Source: Ophiosphaerella korrae (taxonomy: Eukaryota > Ascomycota > Dothideomycetes > Pleosporales > Phaeosphaeriaceae). From it: DNA of 49,112 bases. This document shows positions 21,214 to 34,478 of the stretch, one piece after another. The translations under genes were made by a program, and so were the position numbers. Position 1 is the stretch's first letter; every line of letters starts with the position of its first letter. The notes under the pieces are model-generated. The model saw only the letters and a list, made by a program, of their open reading frames with translations. It had not been told where the DNA came from and searched no databases. The DNA lies in NCBI GenBank assembly GCA_028456385.1, contig JALNQF010000314.1, forward strand, positions 1 to 49,112. The letters run 5' to 3'.

Positions 21214-21584
21214 CGTCACTGGCTCTGGTCCGTCACTGGCACAACTTTCAAGGTTTGGTGAGAAGCCTTGGGAAGGAAGATCTTGCGTCAAATAATACGT
21301 GTAGTTGAAACTATGCTTACTACGTACATGGGTTGATATCATGGGGAGAAGAAGTAGTACAAGCACACGCGTGGTTAGTCTGAAATATGGAATGGACTCT
21401 ACAACATGAATTAGGGCTTTGCGGGGACTTCACTTTGTTTTACACAGCTCTGTATTTCATATGGTTTTACCAATGGGCACTTTCAATGAGGCTTCAGCTA
21501 ATCTTCGCTTCGCTATTGCCCTCGGTCTCGTATCATTGTCAAACTTGCCCTCAAGTCTCTATCCTTCGAACTAACAAGATCCCA
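21214..21584. other. convergent intergenic region, no gene seen
   Basis: 371 bp between the stop of the four-helix gene and the end of the SnoaL-like gene's second exon. It should hold both 3' UTRs. Confidence 0.5.
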
Positions 21585-22119
21585 TCATTTTGTACTCGGG
21601 AACCTTTCGCCTTGATCCCACTATTCTTCGATTAGCATCATTGTTTGATTATCGGTTTATTCCAGTAAAATCACCAAAACGTACATGTTCAGCAATACAC
21701 CCACCCTCCCACCGAAACCGATCAACAATCTCCCCAAATCCGCTGCGGTAATTCACCCAACTCTGTGGAGACTTGAACGCCGTCCTCAACGGCGTAATAT
21801 TCTGCGAGCCCCAAATCGGCGAGAGGATATTCCACGCAGAATCAGAGCCGTTCTGGGCAGCCGGGTTGTGATTGATGTAGTTCTGCGCAATGTACTTGAA
21901 CGCCTCACTAATGTCTTTTTTGTAAATAAAAGCCTGCGCAAAAGCATCGGCGCGCGCCTTGGTCTCGTCTTCCGTGACATTTGCGCGGCGGACGCATGGC
22001 GTCGGTTTTACCGGGCGGTTTTGACGTTCAACCAGGGCGAGGGTGTCGCTGGGCATTTCTAATGGTGCTGCGAGAGCAAGTGGTACAAGGAGCGCGCACA
22101 AAACTGTCGCGAAGCGCAT
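21585..22119 (-). CDS. small secreted SnoaL-like (NTF2-fold) protein
   Basis: Proposed as two exons on the - strand (22119-21685 and 21620-21585) giving 156 aa. The first 17 residues (MRFATVLCALLVPLALA) are a signal peptide. The body matches the SnoaL-like pattern: KYIAQNYINHNP...G near residues 75-90, RSGFGEIVDRFRWEGGCIAEH at the end. Splicing a GTACGT donor at 21684 to an acceptor at 21621 (64 nt) yields ...AEHWDQGERF, the usual SnoaL ending. Reading through gives a different 11-residue tail ending at 21649. SnoaL-fold proteins include cyclases, isomerases and non-enzymatic binders; the secreted fungal forms have no settled function. Two Cys in the mature part may pair. Size, export and position make it a possible effector, which is inference only. 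Confidence 0.8.
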
Positions 22120-23166
22120 TTTGAAGATGGCAAGTCGTGATACTGCGAAGATGGTAGTAGACTTCTCCCCTACATTAGCGCTCCATTCTACTCTTATATC
22201 CTGGTTTGCTCAACTTCTGTATCCTGGATTCAAGTAAATCACCTCCCCGCCGAACTGACCATATTAATCTAACCTAATCTCGTATGTCGCCAGTTGTTTC
22301 TTAGCTTGAAGGCCCCACCGGCTGTATCCCGGCCATTCAGTACCCACCTATATTAGTATTATTTGCTACAGGCTTGGGCTTTTATCTCGGTCTTATGCAG
22401 TAGTCGGCAGTTCGATAGCTAATATCAAAAGTGACGATGGGCTAGCCACGAGATTGGCTAGGGTCGGATAAATTGCATGACGTTATATCCAATGGCCTCG
22501 AGCGAATATAAGGAAGGTACATCGCGGTATGATGTATCCTATCTCTAAGCGAAGTCAGGCTTGGGAGTGGTTGATGCTTGCATATGACTACATTAACGGC
22601 TACCTAATATTGTTAGAATCTCCGTCGCTAGAAAAGTACCTGTAAGCTTAAAACTCATTTTCTAGATCATCCTCGACGAGCTTGGCCTGTTGGTTCGCGT
22701 TGTCCGCTGATGTACCAGTATCTTCTAAGGTTTCCAGCACTTGGAAATCGCATCTTGCCCCACAAATCTAAACGATCTAGCCATCCATGCTCCAGCTGGG
22801 TGCTTAAGAAGCCAATTGAAATCCAACCCCTCGTCCCAAAGGAAGAAAATTGAAGATTGACATAGAGCCGATCGCTCATGATGGAGCGAATTTCTTCACA
22901 GCTATAACCATTCACCAGAGTGCCAATTTTCCATGTGTTCCCCTTTTCGTTTCAAGTGTCATGTGAAATAGTCTAGCAAAAAGCGGACAGGAAGCCCGCT
23001 GAAATACTCACGCTAATAGCGCACTAAATTAGTGGCACCGATATTCCATTCATCCTGGTACAATCATAGAACGTTACGGTACTACTGTTCATTCGCAGTC
23101 GCCGTCTCGCCAAGCTTGCGGTGTAAAAAGCTCCGTGTGATCCTGTCAGATTGCGGAAGAAACCGG
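22120..23166. other. intergenic region, no convincing gene
   Basis: About 1 kb between the SnoaL-like gene start and the 3' end of the regulator gene. A - strand frame at 22667-22915 opens with GTG and has a plausible but unrecognised sequence; it lacks an ATG at its start or splice partners. It is treated as non-coding. Confidence 0.4.
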
Positions 23167-25053
23167 TTAAGGGTTATTAGAAGGCGTTGTAGATGTGAGC
23201 GTCGACGGTGTTGAAGCATTATAGTTGGACGAGGCCGTCGAGTTATAGCCCAAGCTGACAGCACTCCAATCGATGGGCAAGACCGCCCCTGAATAAATGT
23301 CGATTTGTGCCGAGGGATCAATCGACCAGATAAACTCATCACGCGGTATGTCAAGTTCTTCGGCTGCGTCTACCGTTTCGTGTGTTGGGGCAAAGGCAGT
23401 TCGGGCCATTGCCTTGATTTCGTTTGCCATTTTCTTGCCCAAAGGCCAATATGAGCCCATAGTATTCAAGTATCCGATGTTCAGCCTGAGCCGGTCCCGG
23501 CCGATCGCTAAGGCATGATCTGTGAGCAAGTTCCGGCAGGCCGAAAGTTGGGTTGTTGCTATCTGTGCTACAATATTCATCGAGAAGACGCTGTGTTGTT
23601 CGACGGTGGTCGGGATGGAGAGCAATTTGGTATATAGTTCTAATGCTTTGAGAGCACGCGCCGTATGTGATGCCCGTTTTGGAGAAATGACGGCCATGGG
23701 CATCAGCACCATGAAAGATTTCGTGGTGAATTCGTCTATACTAAACGTCAAAGCCGAAAATGGACGATGGATTGTCATTAAACTAACAAGTTAGAATGCT
23801 CTGCTACCTAAGTTTGGGAGACTTACATCGCTGCTGATGAGTGGGCTTGCCAGATAACCTCGTCAACCGTGCCATCAAGTTGTAGAGGATCTTGCTTGCA
23901 CGCAGGTAATGATGCTTGCCACGATGCTATCTTCGCATCTACGATAGTGATCAGGTCTTCATCGAGGCCTCCACCTTCTAAAACCATGTTCATAACTGGA
24001 ATACAGTTAGCCCATCGTCGCGGTAGGCATTTTCATCGAGGCACTGACGGGATGTAAGAAAGGCGTTTAAATCGTGTAAGTACGCAATAGATGAAAATTG
24101 TTTCTGAGTACCCTCAAAATCTTTGATGTGGTAATCCTGCAAAGTTGAGGGTGGAGGAATTTGCTAGTAGATTTAGTATCCTACGCTGACAGTTGCAGCA
24201 AACTCACCCCACTGATGTACATCTCATCCTCACAAGGCAACTCCACCGTATTGGGAGCATTGGCCAAATCGAATGCTAATCCCCTTGCTACTATCGTGAA
24301 ATTCTGCTCGAAGATGTACAAGAAGTAATACGTTCTTCTCCAGGACTCTTCAAGTACAGGATTGTCTTCTCCATAAGCCTGTGCAAAGCTCCGATTATTC
24401 ATGCATAGTTGCAGCGCCATGTTCACCGCTATGCTAAGTGTTTTATATGACTCTTCTCGCATGTCGCTGTGATGTTGGGCATTCGCCAGCAGCATCAAAG
24501 CTTGAACGTTGAATGGCGTGCTGACTGGATGTTGAAGCGTGCGCAACGCATTCTCATAATAAGGTTCAGACGGAATCCATGGTGCATATATTGAACCAAT
24601 CCATTGCAATACAGCCAAAAGGGGCCCCATGCCGTGCTCAGGGTTGTTACAAAACCTGTCTTGAAGGAAGCGGTGTGGCAATACCATGGGAGCCGGACGC
24701 CAAAAGTTTGCATAGTAAAGCTCGAAAAGTCGATCGCTGCTGACCTGGAGAACAACTTGCGATCGATAGCCCGACTTCAATATGTCTATAGGCTGTTGAG
24801 ATCCAGAGTTGACGACCCTATGTTGGTCCACTTGATGTTTTTGTGCGGCTTCGGTTTCTTGTTGCAACTTCAGACGGCGCTTCGCCAATGCTGCTTTGTC
24901 GAGGCCGCCTCGTCGTGATATCTGGTAAGTGCAGTTTTTTCCATCTCTTTTACATCGACTGCAAGGAGGTTGTGTGGTGTCGCATTTCACATGTCTGGCC
25001 CGGCATTGCAGACATGCAAGAGAAACGCGATCATTCTCCTGCTTGTCTGGCAT
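23167..25053 (-). CDS. Zn(II)2Cys6 transcription factor with fungal-specific regulatory domain
   Basis: Four exons on the - strand (25053-24208, 24136-24049, 23995-23827, 23782-23167) give 572 aa. The zinc cluster is Cys14-x2-Cys17-x6-Cys24-x6-Cys31-x2-Cys34-x6-Cys41, followed by the linker SRRGGLDK. The middle region carries the fungal transcription factor domain pattern (ELYYANFWRPAPMVLPHRF, EESWRRTYYFLYIFEQNF), and exon 3 to 4 joins as ...VDEVIWQAHSSA-ILMTIHRPFSAL, typical of this superfamily. The C-terminus is rich in Ser, Thr and Asn. Start: ATG at 25053; a GTG two codons upstream was discarded. Intron 2 uses a weaker donor (GTCAGT). Introns are 71, 53 and 44 nt. Targets are unknown; no adjacent biosynthetic cluster is seen. 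Confidence 0.9.
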
Positions 25054-25435
25054 TGCCACTCGTCGAATTGAGAGGGCTGTTGGAGCAAAATAGCAGACGC
25101 AATTTTCGTGTTAGATGTACCGGAGATGCGGTATGAATGACCTTATTATCGGAACTGCGGGGCTAAACTTATGTGAGGTTGGTTGGTCGGCATGAAGCCT
25201 ATCCGGGGGCTAGAATACTCCACAAGCTCCGAGGATTGCCGGGAAAGAGCAATCAATGCGCAGGACAAGTCGGAAGTTACTTTTTCTTTGCCACGCACCC
25301 AATCCAAAGGTTAAACATAAAAAAAGTACAACTACATGCTAAGCGATTTGTATCAGTGGTCTTGTTATTGGTTGTATCAGCTACCGGGCGAATCGGGTTG
25401 TTTCAACAGTTGCTTGCATTTCCTTGATTATTACA
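25054..25435. other. promoter side of the regulator and 3' end of NRDE2
   Basis: 382 bp between two - strand genes. No frame with recognisable content is seen; it presumably holds the regulator's promoter and the NRDE2 3' UTR. Confidence 0.5.
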
Positions 25436-28400
25436 TCATTCGAGTTCCACATACACTCTCAACTCCTTCTCTTGCATGACTCCGTACACCTTCCACAATT
25501 CCCCTTCAACAAATACGCTGTTCGCTTCGGTAAATGCTAGCATAATGAAATCTTTGCACCATGGCAAGCTACGCAAGCCCCGGTAGAAAGTTTCCTTGAC
25601 CCGAGTGTGCGCTTCCTCCAATCTGCCTTCCCAGGTCCTTGTCTTCCCATCTTTGCGCAGCCTCTTACCTGCTGCCTTGCTTCTTTCAAGCTCTAATTGT
25701 GCGATTTCAAATTGAAGATAAGAATTCCATAACGCTGGACAGTGCGCACCTGAGGAATCAATACTTGTAGCGCGTTTATACAATGCGCGAATTGAATGTG
25801 AAGTTGACCCGGCGATATTGCTTCTCATGGTCTCGTAGTGGATCGCAAAACTCCAGCCAACTATGTCTGTTGCGTCTGAGCCTTTTGATGCCGTTTGATA
25901 CATGATGTCGCGGACACGGTCGTTAATTGAGAAACGTGCTTCATTCGCAGCGTAGAGCGAGAGCAGGATGGTGTTGTTAGGGAAAGAAGCAATGAGGGGT
26001 TCGAGAGAGGTGCGCAACAGCGCAGGCTTGACAATTGGAGCATGGGTGGCATGATAGGTGAGGAAATGGGCGATTGACTGCGCGTGCAACTCCGCGTGAG
26101 GTGAGTTCGACAGTTTATGCGAACTAAACCAATCTGAGAGGTGCTTGTGCATGACAAGCGCAACTTCCGCTTTGCAACCCTCAGTCAGGTACGCAATTAG
26201 GGCAAGCAGGGAGTTGCCTATGATGGCGGATGGATGATCTCCGCGAATGAGAGCTTTTTCGCAGATATCACTCAATATTGTTCGAGCACGAAGGAGAGTA
26301 TCGTGGGTTGGTTCTGTCTAAACGAAGCGTATCAGTAAGTAATAGGTAGCTTAAACTCTTGTAAAAGTCCACTATTGCAGATGTGCAGATACAAGAAAAT
26401 GGAAGCCATCCTTCTGGAGAGTTTACGTACCTCTTCACGGGCTTTTGTTGGCACATCGCCAGACACTGATACCAACCGCCATAACGCCTCTATGAGCTCC
26501 TCAGCACGAAGCGCTTCCCATACCCAACTGTTGATCAGCTCCATACTGGAGAAGCTGTACGATGCGCTATGCCCTTTCTGCATCGAAAGAGCCATACTAA
26601 AAACCTGCGCCGCTTTTGCAGAGTTTCCGCGACGAGACTCTACCAACCCGTAAGCATGGTACAGGCGCTGGCTGGAAGGTTGCGCTTTCAAGAGGTGTTT
26701 CGCAGTCTTGAAAACATCTGCTGGGAAATGTTGGAGTTCGAAAGCAAGCAAGTATTCGCCGAGAATCTCCTCGTATGAGGGGTCTAAGATAAGGAGCTTG
26801 AGAAGCCGCTGAATAAACGCTGTGCTGAGTCTCACACTATCAAGTGAGAAGTTTTGACTAAATAGTAGATCGCTTGTCATCTGTGTTCCCTGCGCAGGAC
26901 ACGCTGCGTAATTCTGCAGCGCTTGACTGAAATGACCAGACTGGCCTCGAGTATTTTTGGATGTCTTTGAAGGTAGACAACTTCGCGACAAGAATGGGTC
27001 TTTCCACCATGTTGGTCTATAATTTGCACTTCGTGGCACTTGTGGTAATCCGCAAAAACAAAAGAATGCCTCCAAAAGAAGTACCTTGGGAGTTTCAGCC
27101 GGAATGAGCCTCAAGTAATCCTCGATATCCGTGTAAAATATCGTGCGAAAAGCATCATCCTCGCCAATATCATCAGAAGTACGTCCGGGATAACGAAACT
27201 TCATAATAGAATCTATCTCACGCTTCTTGAAGTCATCGAGCGGGCTATTCGATGGACTGCATGGCCGCAGCAGCTCTAGGCTCGTCGGATGAGGGTCACC
27301 CAAGGCAGCCTCTCTCCATCCCTTCGCCCCGAGTTCTCCTATCCGCGGCACCTCGCTCTCCCAAAAGTCTTCAAAGCTCAAATGGTCTTCCTCAGCTTGA
27401 GGTGATAGAAGGTGGTATTCTAGAACAGCCTGCCAGGCTGCCAAAGCCAGTTCCTGGTACCCTGCATCATGAATCATCGATGTCAGACGGATGAAAACAT
27501 GCAGGATGATCTCCATTGAAGCATCGACTTGGGTGGTTTTGATACAATGGAGAAATGTCGTGCGGCAGGCTTCGTACTTTAATTGGGCGAAATTGCTTTG
27601 CATGTAATCCAGGTATTTGAACCATAGCTTAGTGCTCTTGGGATATCTTTGTAGCACTTCTTTCCACTTGCTTGTAAGCTTTGTTTCGTTCCACGATCTC
27701 TGCGCTTCTTGGAACATCCCTAGGTAGAGCTCAATGCAGATCTTAGAATCGTTTTTGACCTTCTTCAAGGCTTCTTCGTATATTGCAATGCGCACGTCGG
27801 CGAGTTGCCGTCGAGCAGGATCAGAAAGTTGAGCTGAAGATTGATCAAGCAATATCATAGCCTCTTGGTGGTCGATGAAGTCTGTCCACGCTTGAAGATC
27901 CTCGGGGTTCTCACGAGCCCTTCGCACGAGTTCGGAGTTCTTTTTGGTTACATCTGATCTAACATGAACATGTTCCGTTCTCGCATCGTATTGCAATTCC
28001 AGGTCAGCCGGTTCATTTGAGTTGTCTGATTCCCTAAAACCCCGGTAGTCCAGTTCAGCAATGTCTTCGGCATCATCATGGTCAGTAATTTGCCGTGTGT
28101 GAGAGTTCGAGACTGCTATGAAGTCCTCATCTTCTTCCGATAGCCTGTCGTTTTGCTTGATGACTCGCAACGTGCGACCTTCTTGTGCTGCATGCTTGCT
28201 TATCAATAACCTTTCTTGCCGTCGCTGAACTACAGGAGTGATGTATATTTTACTCTCTGAAGAGAGCTCGCGATCAATCTTCTGATTTGGAGGCAAGCCT
28301 AGCACGCAACCGTTACCGAAGCGACGGTACACTGGGATGTCGTAGCGATGCAGTCGGCCATAGCGAAGGATGTCAGGATCGCCTCTGCGATCGCTGAAAT

Positions 28401-28608
28401 ACAGCTTTGATGTAGAAGTATCTCGGTCAAGCTTTGGTACCTCTGCAGCGGAGACTACTGTTTCTTTTTTGGTCGCACTCTTATTTGACGTTCTTGCCTC
28501 AGTCTCGACTTTTTGAGGTTTTTGAGGTTTTTGAGGTTTTCTCGACGGCTCAGGGTCCGCTTTAGGCTTTGGTCGAAAGCTAGCAAACTTGGGGACATTC
28601 GATGCCAT
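25436..28608 (-). CDS. NRDE2: NRDE-2 family RNA-processing factor
   Basis: Two exons on the - strand (28608-26431 and 26317-25436, 113-nt intron with GTACGT donor) give 1019 aa, the usual size for fungal NRDE-2 (Nrl1 in fission yeast). The family works in nuclear RNA surveillance and splicing of cryptic introns with an Mtr4-type helicase, and in worms supports nuclear RNA interference. Signature: residues about 70-110 read SDRRGDPDILRYGRLHRYDIPVYRRFGNG, split over a conserved block, followed by the half-a-TPR-like helical repeat region (for example ARENPEDLQAWTDFIDHQEA and KLWFKYLDYMQSNF). The N-terminus is Lys/Pro-rich with a triplicated KPQ coded by a 9-bp tandem repeat at about 28508-28536. 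It starts 432 bp from the divergent UTP10 gene. Confidence 0.92.
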
Positions 28609-29040
28609 GTTGAAGAGTATATCTCCTTTGCAACCAGCAGCATATTCCTAGTCTTTGTGCACAGTTAGTGGTCTGAAGTAGATGGCGTCAGAAGATGAGG
28701 AATCCAGACATCGTAATGACCTATTGGCTGAGCTCAACTTCTGCCAAGCCCAACACCATCACATCATAGCTGAGAATTGACATTTGCAGCAATGTTGTGT
28801 TGTGTTGAAGAGGGTGAAAGTTATTTCACGTGGCAACACTGAACGCGCCGGCGTGCAGGCATGATCCCTGCTCCCCGCTCAAAATCTTGGCATCTGAGAA
28901 ATTCTGAAGATGCTTCCAAGCTTCGCGACCATCGTTCGCATTTCCGCACGACAAAAGTCCACGCCTTTCCACCGCGTCTAATGGCTCACCAATAGACTAA
29001 ATAACTCATACAACCGGTGGACACCCAAATATCCTGCGCC
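28609..29040. promoter_or_regulatory. shared divergent promoter of NRDE2 and UTP10
   Basis: 432 bp separate the two start codons. It contains one GATGAG (28694-28699), the core of the PAC element linked to ribosome-biogenesis genes in yeasts, and a palindromic E-box CACGTG (28827-28832). Whether either is used here is inference. Confidence 0.5.
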
Positions 29041-32000
29041 ATGGCGACTGCTCTCCAGAAACAGCTGGCGGTCATCGCCGCATCGAGCACCCACCAGCTC
29101 GATCTCAAGGCACAAAAGTCGGCGCATGGAAAGTCGCTCCTCTTCGAATCCCGGGTCGCAGCATCACAATCTCTTGAAAATCTCTATTTACTTTGTTATG
29201 AGGGCTACCGGGACTTGTGCGCCCTGGATTCTCGCTTCCTGCACTTCTCCAAGAACCTGTTCAGCGAGCAGAGCAAAGTTGAAGACAGGACACAGATGAC
29301 AAAGGAGGAGAACAAGAAGCTAGATACAGCTCTTGAAGCTTTTATCACGCTGGTCTCTTCACGACTACTGCTCAAACCAGCGCAAAAGGCATTGGAATGG
29401 CTGGTCAGGCGCTTTCGGTATGTAATTTGTGAGATGGAATGGCCGATTGGAAGCCCTGCTCACAACGTTCAGAGTGCACGAATACAACACTGAGCCCCTG
29501 ACTTTGGCCTACCTACCCTACCATGGAACACCGCAATTCCTCGCCCTCCTTTCCATTCTTCCGAGTCAGCCACCCCTCTCTCTACGATTTCTCCACCCAT
29601 ACATTCAGTCACCCACCAACCCGCCACGGCGAACGATAGTATACACCGCAATCAATACTCCTGCCTTTTTCGATGCGCTCCAGAGCAACACGATTAAAGT
29701 GGTGCAGGCCGGACACCAATCGTCGCATACGATTTCGTTCTGGTCGAGCATCACCGCTGAGGCCGTCTTTGGCATGCTGGAAAATGCGAGCTCCGGAAGA
29801 AGAGGCATTCAAAGTCAGAAAACCGAAGAGGTGGTACTAAGAGTCCTTCCTGTTTTGAACAAATGCATGCGCGCACAATACGGCGCAGAGACTGTCGCCG
29901 CTTGCTTCGCGATAACCACTGTTTTGGTTGGCAAAGGCGAACTGGGCGAAAAGGTTCTAGATGGGCTTCTGGAGGCTGTTGTTCTAGCCTACGATCCTGA
30001 ATCACTCAATGCGTCTCTTCAATGCCTAGCCGTAATCGCGGAGCAGAGGTCGTCTGTACAAATCCCGAGTCGAGTTTTCAAGAAATTGCTTGCAATACCA
30101 CAAATCACACAAAAGCTATCTCTGGTTTCTAAACAATGCCGTTCTCAGCGTCTCGCGTTGGGTTGCGTCTTGGGCGCGCTGAGTAGCATAGGGCGCTCAG
30201 AAGAACAGCGCGAAATCTTTAATGATTTCATGGTGTCGGGACTGCTTCCCGAATCACACACGCGGACAGTACTATCGACCCTTGTTGGACTCTTGGCTGA
30301 CAGCACGCCTGGGTCTGTTGAGCATGGAGAGTTGCTTGAAGTGGCTGCGAAGCTTGCTGAAACGACCTACTTCCTTGATGCTATGCGCGGCGCTGCCAAA
30401 CTCATGGGAGTAGAACTGGAGTCCTTGGGTCTCACTCTTGAACCGTCCCTGGATTCTCTACAGGCTGCAAACGTCGATATGGACGATGAAGATATGCCCG
30501 ATGTTGATGACGAATCGAGTGAATCGACCGGAGCGCTCGCAGTGGAGCTTCCCAAAATCACTACAAAATCATTTTTGGTTGCGGCTAAGGAATTTGATAT
30601 GGTTGCGAATGCTTTTGAGCGGGCTGTATCAGCCAAGCAGATCAACCAGTTTCTAGCCTCGGAGCCACTGCACCGGGTAGATGCTTTACAGCAAAATTTG
30701 TTCCTCAGCCTCCTGGTGCGGGTTTGGTGCAGCGCGCGACCTCTACCTACCCGTATCGCTGCCATTCACGCAGCTACAAAGACCATCAAAGGAGCTAGGG
30801 TCGCCATTGATCTACAAAACCTGGTTCCATACCTCATACACGCGCTAGCCGACCCATCACCACTTGTTCGACGTGCCACAGCCGCCTGCATTGCGACCTT
30901 ATCAGGACTTCCCAGCGCAAATGCAGAGTCCCTTGTTTGGGGTAGCTCAGACATATACGGGAAATCTTCTAGCAAGATTGCTGCCCTTAAAGCTGAGGAA
31001 ACCTCAACATTCGTATCCTCCATCCTGGTTCCTATGCTGGAGGAGAGCGTCATGGACTCGAACTTTGCAGCTTCGGCAATCAGAGACATCCTGGAAGGTT
31101 CCAAGAATGCAAAAATCCAACCTAAGAGTGTGCTCAAAGCGCAAACAAGAATCTCTCTTCTCTCATTTTTAGCCAGCCATGCCACGCTCACACCCCTCCT
31201 ACGTGTTCGGCTTACCCTCCTTCCCCTGTTCAACTTTCTAGGCAAGACCTCGGACTCCATTCGCAGCAACACAATTCTACCAACAGTCCAAGAATGGTGC
31301 TCTCTACCATTGACAGATGCAGCTGCAGCCTGCGATGCCGAAAATCTCAGCATGGAAGTTGTTGATCGTGGACATCTTAGCATATTACTGGCCAAAGAAG
31401 CGAAGAGTGTCCAGTTACTCAATGACATCGCCTCAGGAGGTTCAGGCAATGATCGGGCCGCACTAACCAAGAGTGCGTTCGACCGAATAAGTACTTGTTG
31501 GCCGACAATCAAATCCGAACCTAGATTGTTGCTCGCTCAGTCGCTGTTGGAATTGGCCTTCAATGACAGCGACGAAGTACTTGACAAGATCCGCAAGGAA
31601 CAATCCATTGACACACTGCGCAACATCAAGCTCGACTCGACCACCTTGGTTACATTTTTGGAAAACGTTCCTTCCGCAGTACAGATGCCAGAAGGCCCAC
31701 CAGCGAAGAAAAGGAGACGGACCAGCCGAAATGAAATGGCCCGGGTAGAGCTTTCGTCTCCTGAGGATTCCCAACGATTATTGCGAAAACTAACTTTGGT
31801 TCTTGAACTTATTGAAGGGTCTAATCCTGGACAGCATCCAGTCCTTTTCAAAAGCCTCTTCAGTGTCTTTGCCGAGCTTCAACCCCTCAAGCAGCAATCT
31901 GGTTCCGAGTTGGTGTATCTACAGAGTATGATTTTGGGATCACTAACACCCATTGTGGATACCCTTAAAGTGAGTGTTCTCGACATTCTTGGAAACTTCG

Positions 32001-34478
32001 TTGACACCTATGCAGGAACAAGCGGATACTATTGACTACCAGTCAGCACTTCGCGCTGATCTGCTTATTGATTGCATCCGCCACTCCTCCAGCCCTCAAG
32101 TTCAGAATAGCGCATTGTTATTGATCGCCAACCTTGCTTCTTGGGTTCCCGATCTGATCCTACACAGCCTGATGCCTATTTTCACTTTCATTGGTTCGAC
32201 GTTGCTCCGGCAACAAGACGATTACTCTGCACAAGTTGTTGACAAGGTATACAACCCCACTCGTGAAATGAAACAAAGCTGATCGAATCAGACGATTTCA
32301 CGCGTAGTGCCTCAATTAGCCGCATCCCTCCGCTCCAAGCACAAAAACTTTATTACTGGAGTGTCGGATCTACTACTCAGCTTCACTGCGGCCTTTGAGC
32401 ACATACCGTTGCATCGTCGCCTCAAGTTATTCTCGGAGCTTGCTCGAACCCTTGGCCCTGAAGACTCGCTCTCGGCGATTATTGCCCTAATTGCTGATCG
32501 ATACCATAACGGTAAAACCCATCGAAGATTCTCTGCAGAACTACTTCTAGTGTTTGACCCCATTCATACACTCGATACCTTCAAAGGATACCTTGATCTT
32601 GTCGTTGATGCTGCTGGACCAAAGCGCAAGGTCTCCGACGTTCTGTTTGGCCTTAACGACAAAACCGCTGTGCAAATTGAAGCCGCAATCAAGAACCTCC
32701 TCGAATCACTGGCAGATCTTGCGACTGACGAGCGACTACAAAGTCACGTCACCCGGGCGTTCCGGCGTAAAGATCAGTCAGCAAAGCCACGAGAGGTTTT
32801 TGCCAACATTATTGAGACGACTATTCAACTATCCAAGCAGGTAGCTTCCTCATCGAGATTGTACGACGGGTGCAGTCGCGTGCTTGCCAAATGTTTGGAC
32901 CTCTTGCCTACGAATGATCTCGTTAAATCCGCAGAACTGATACTCACCAATCCAGATCCCCAGGTGCAAGTCGCGGCGATCAAGTCGGTAGAGTTACGAG
33001 CTGGGACTGCTGTACAAAATGATGCAAAGTCTGTGTCTGCCCTCATTTCATTCTTGCCTAGCGTGGAGGGTGTATTGCAACAATCCCTAGAGACAGATAC
33101 GAAGATGATCTCAGTTAGCTGTATTGACCGAATTATTGAACGATTTGGTAAGAAGGATACAGCAGCTGTTATATCAGCAGCAAAGACTATTTCCGGACCG
33201 CAAGCACTTTTTAGTGGCGACGACAAGACGCGCATACTTTCCTTAATTTGCCTCACGTCTGTTATAGACGTTCTGGAAGATGAAGCCATCCCAATCCTAC
33301 CTGCCGTGTTACCGACGGCTTTCGAGTACCTGTCACAAGCGATCGAGGGAAAGAAGCCAGGACTACACAACGCCGTCTATACGCTTCTGTCGAATGTTGT
33401 GGAGAGACTGGGGTACATCTTCTCGCGGGACTATCTAGAGTCGACTTTGAAGCTATCGCACCGATCTGCTGCGAGCGACCTGGAAGATTGGAGTCGGCGC
33501 GCATTCTACCAGAGTGTGTCAGAACACCTTGGAGCACAGGAGACGTTTGCCGCCATGAAGTCGACATGGGAACATGCTATTTCACAGGGTTTCTCAGCGG
33601 CATCAGAGCACCTCGATTTACTCCAATTGACGGTGGACGCCCAGGCTAAATCAAAACTGATCAAAGCAAGCTCAACTCTGTTCAGTCTTCTCCTCCAGCT
33701 TTTCAGGCTGAGACAAGTAATCGATTTACAGAAGGGACAAGAGTTTGACGAAGACGAGATTGACCACCTGGACAAGTCACTCAACGAGTCAGCGCTCGCC
33801 ATGGTTATGAAGCTAAACGACGCGACATTCCGGCCATTCTTCGTCCAACTCGTAGACCAGGAGGGCCCAATTACAGCAAATCCAGAGCACTCGATTACGT
33901 TTTACAAGTTTCTTGATATCTTCTTCGACAAGTTCAAGTCGATTGTCACGAGCTACTCAAGCTACATGATCGATCACGCAGCAAAACTCCTCACACATGT
34001 CGCACAGCCAGACGCAGACGCAGAGCTACGAAGCGCAGTCCTCGGCGCCCTGCAGAAATCCTTCCAACACGACCAAGACGCCTTCTGGCAAGCGCCATCC
34101 CACTACGGCACCATCCTCAAGCCCCTCGTCCATCTCCTGACCATCTCGACAGAGGGCATTGGCAGCGAAGTCATCCGCACCATTACCGACCTCGCTGCCT
34201 CGTCCTCGTCGTCTCTGGAAAATCACCGCGAGCTCAACACCATTCTGCTGGGATACATGCGGTCCGACTCGGCGGCCACGCGATTGGCAACGGTCAGGTG
34301 CGAGCAGAGTCTTACTACCAGGCTGGGCGAAGAGTGGCTTGGTCTGTTGCCTGAGATGCTGCCGTTTATTAGTGAGTTGAGGGAGGATGACGACGAGCTG
34401 GTGGAGCGCGAGACGCAGCGATGGATCAGCCAGGTGGAAGGCGTGCTAGGCGAGAGTCTGGAGGGAATGTTGCAGTAG
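29041..34478 (+). CDS. UTP10: U3 small nucleolar RNA-associated protein 10 (HEAT-repeat SSU processome factor)
   Basis: Four exons (29041-29417, 29473-31969, 32016-32246, 32292-34478) give 1763 aa, the expected length. UTP10 is part of the t-UTP/UtpA complex in the nucleolus and supports rRNA transcription and early 18S processing. The start at 29041 gives the canonical N-terminus MATALQKQLA...STHQLDLKAQKSAHG; an in-frame upstream start is less family-like. The protein is nearly all HEAT-like helices; a basic stretch KKRRRTSR in exon 2 is a likely nuclear signal, and the C-terminus fits the BP28 C-terminal domain. An acidic stretch (MDDEDMPDVDDESSES) occurs near residue 465-480. Introns are 55, 46 and 45 nt. 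It shares a promoter with NRDE2. Confidence 0.96.

Noticed and set aside
22667..22915. 82-codon - strand frame before the regulator gene
   Set aside because: Starts at GTG, no recognisable motif; reported only as part of the intergenic stretch.
25053..25059. GTG at 25059 as start of the Zn(II)2Cys6 gene
   Set aside because: Eukaryotic initiation at GTG is unlikely; an ATG lies two codons downstream with the zinc cluster at the usual distance.
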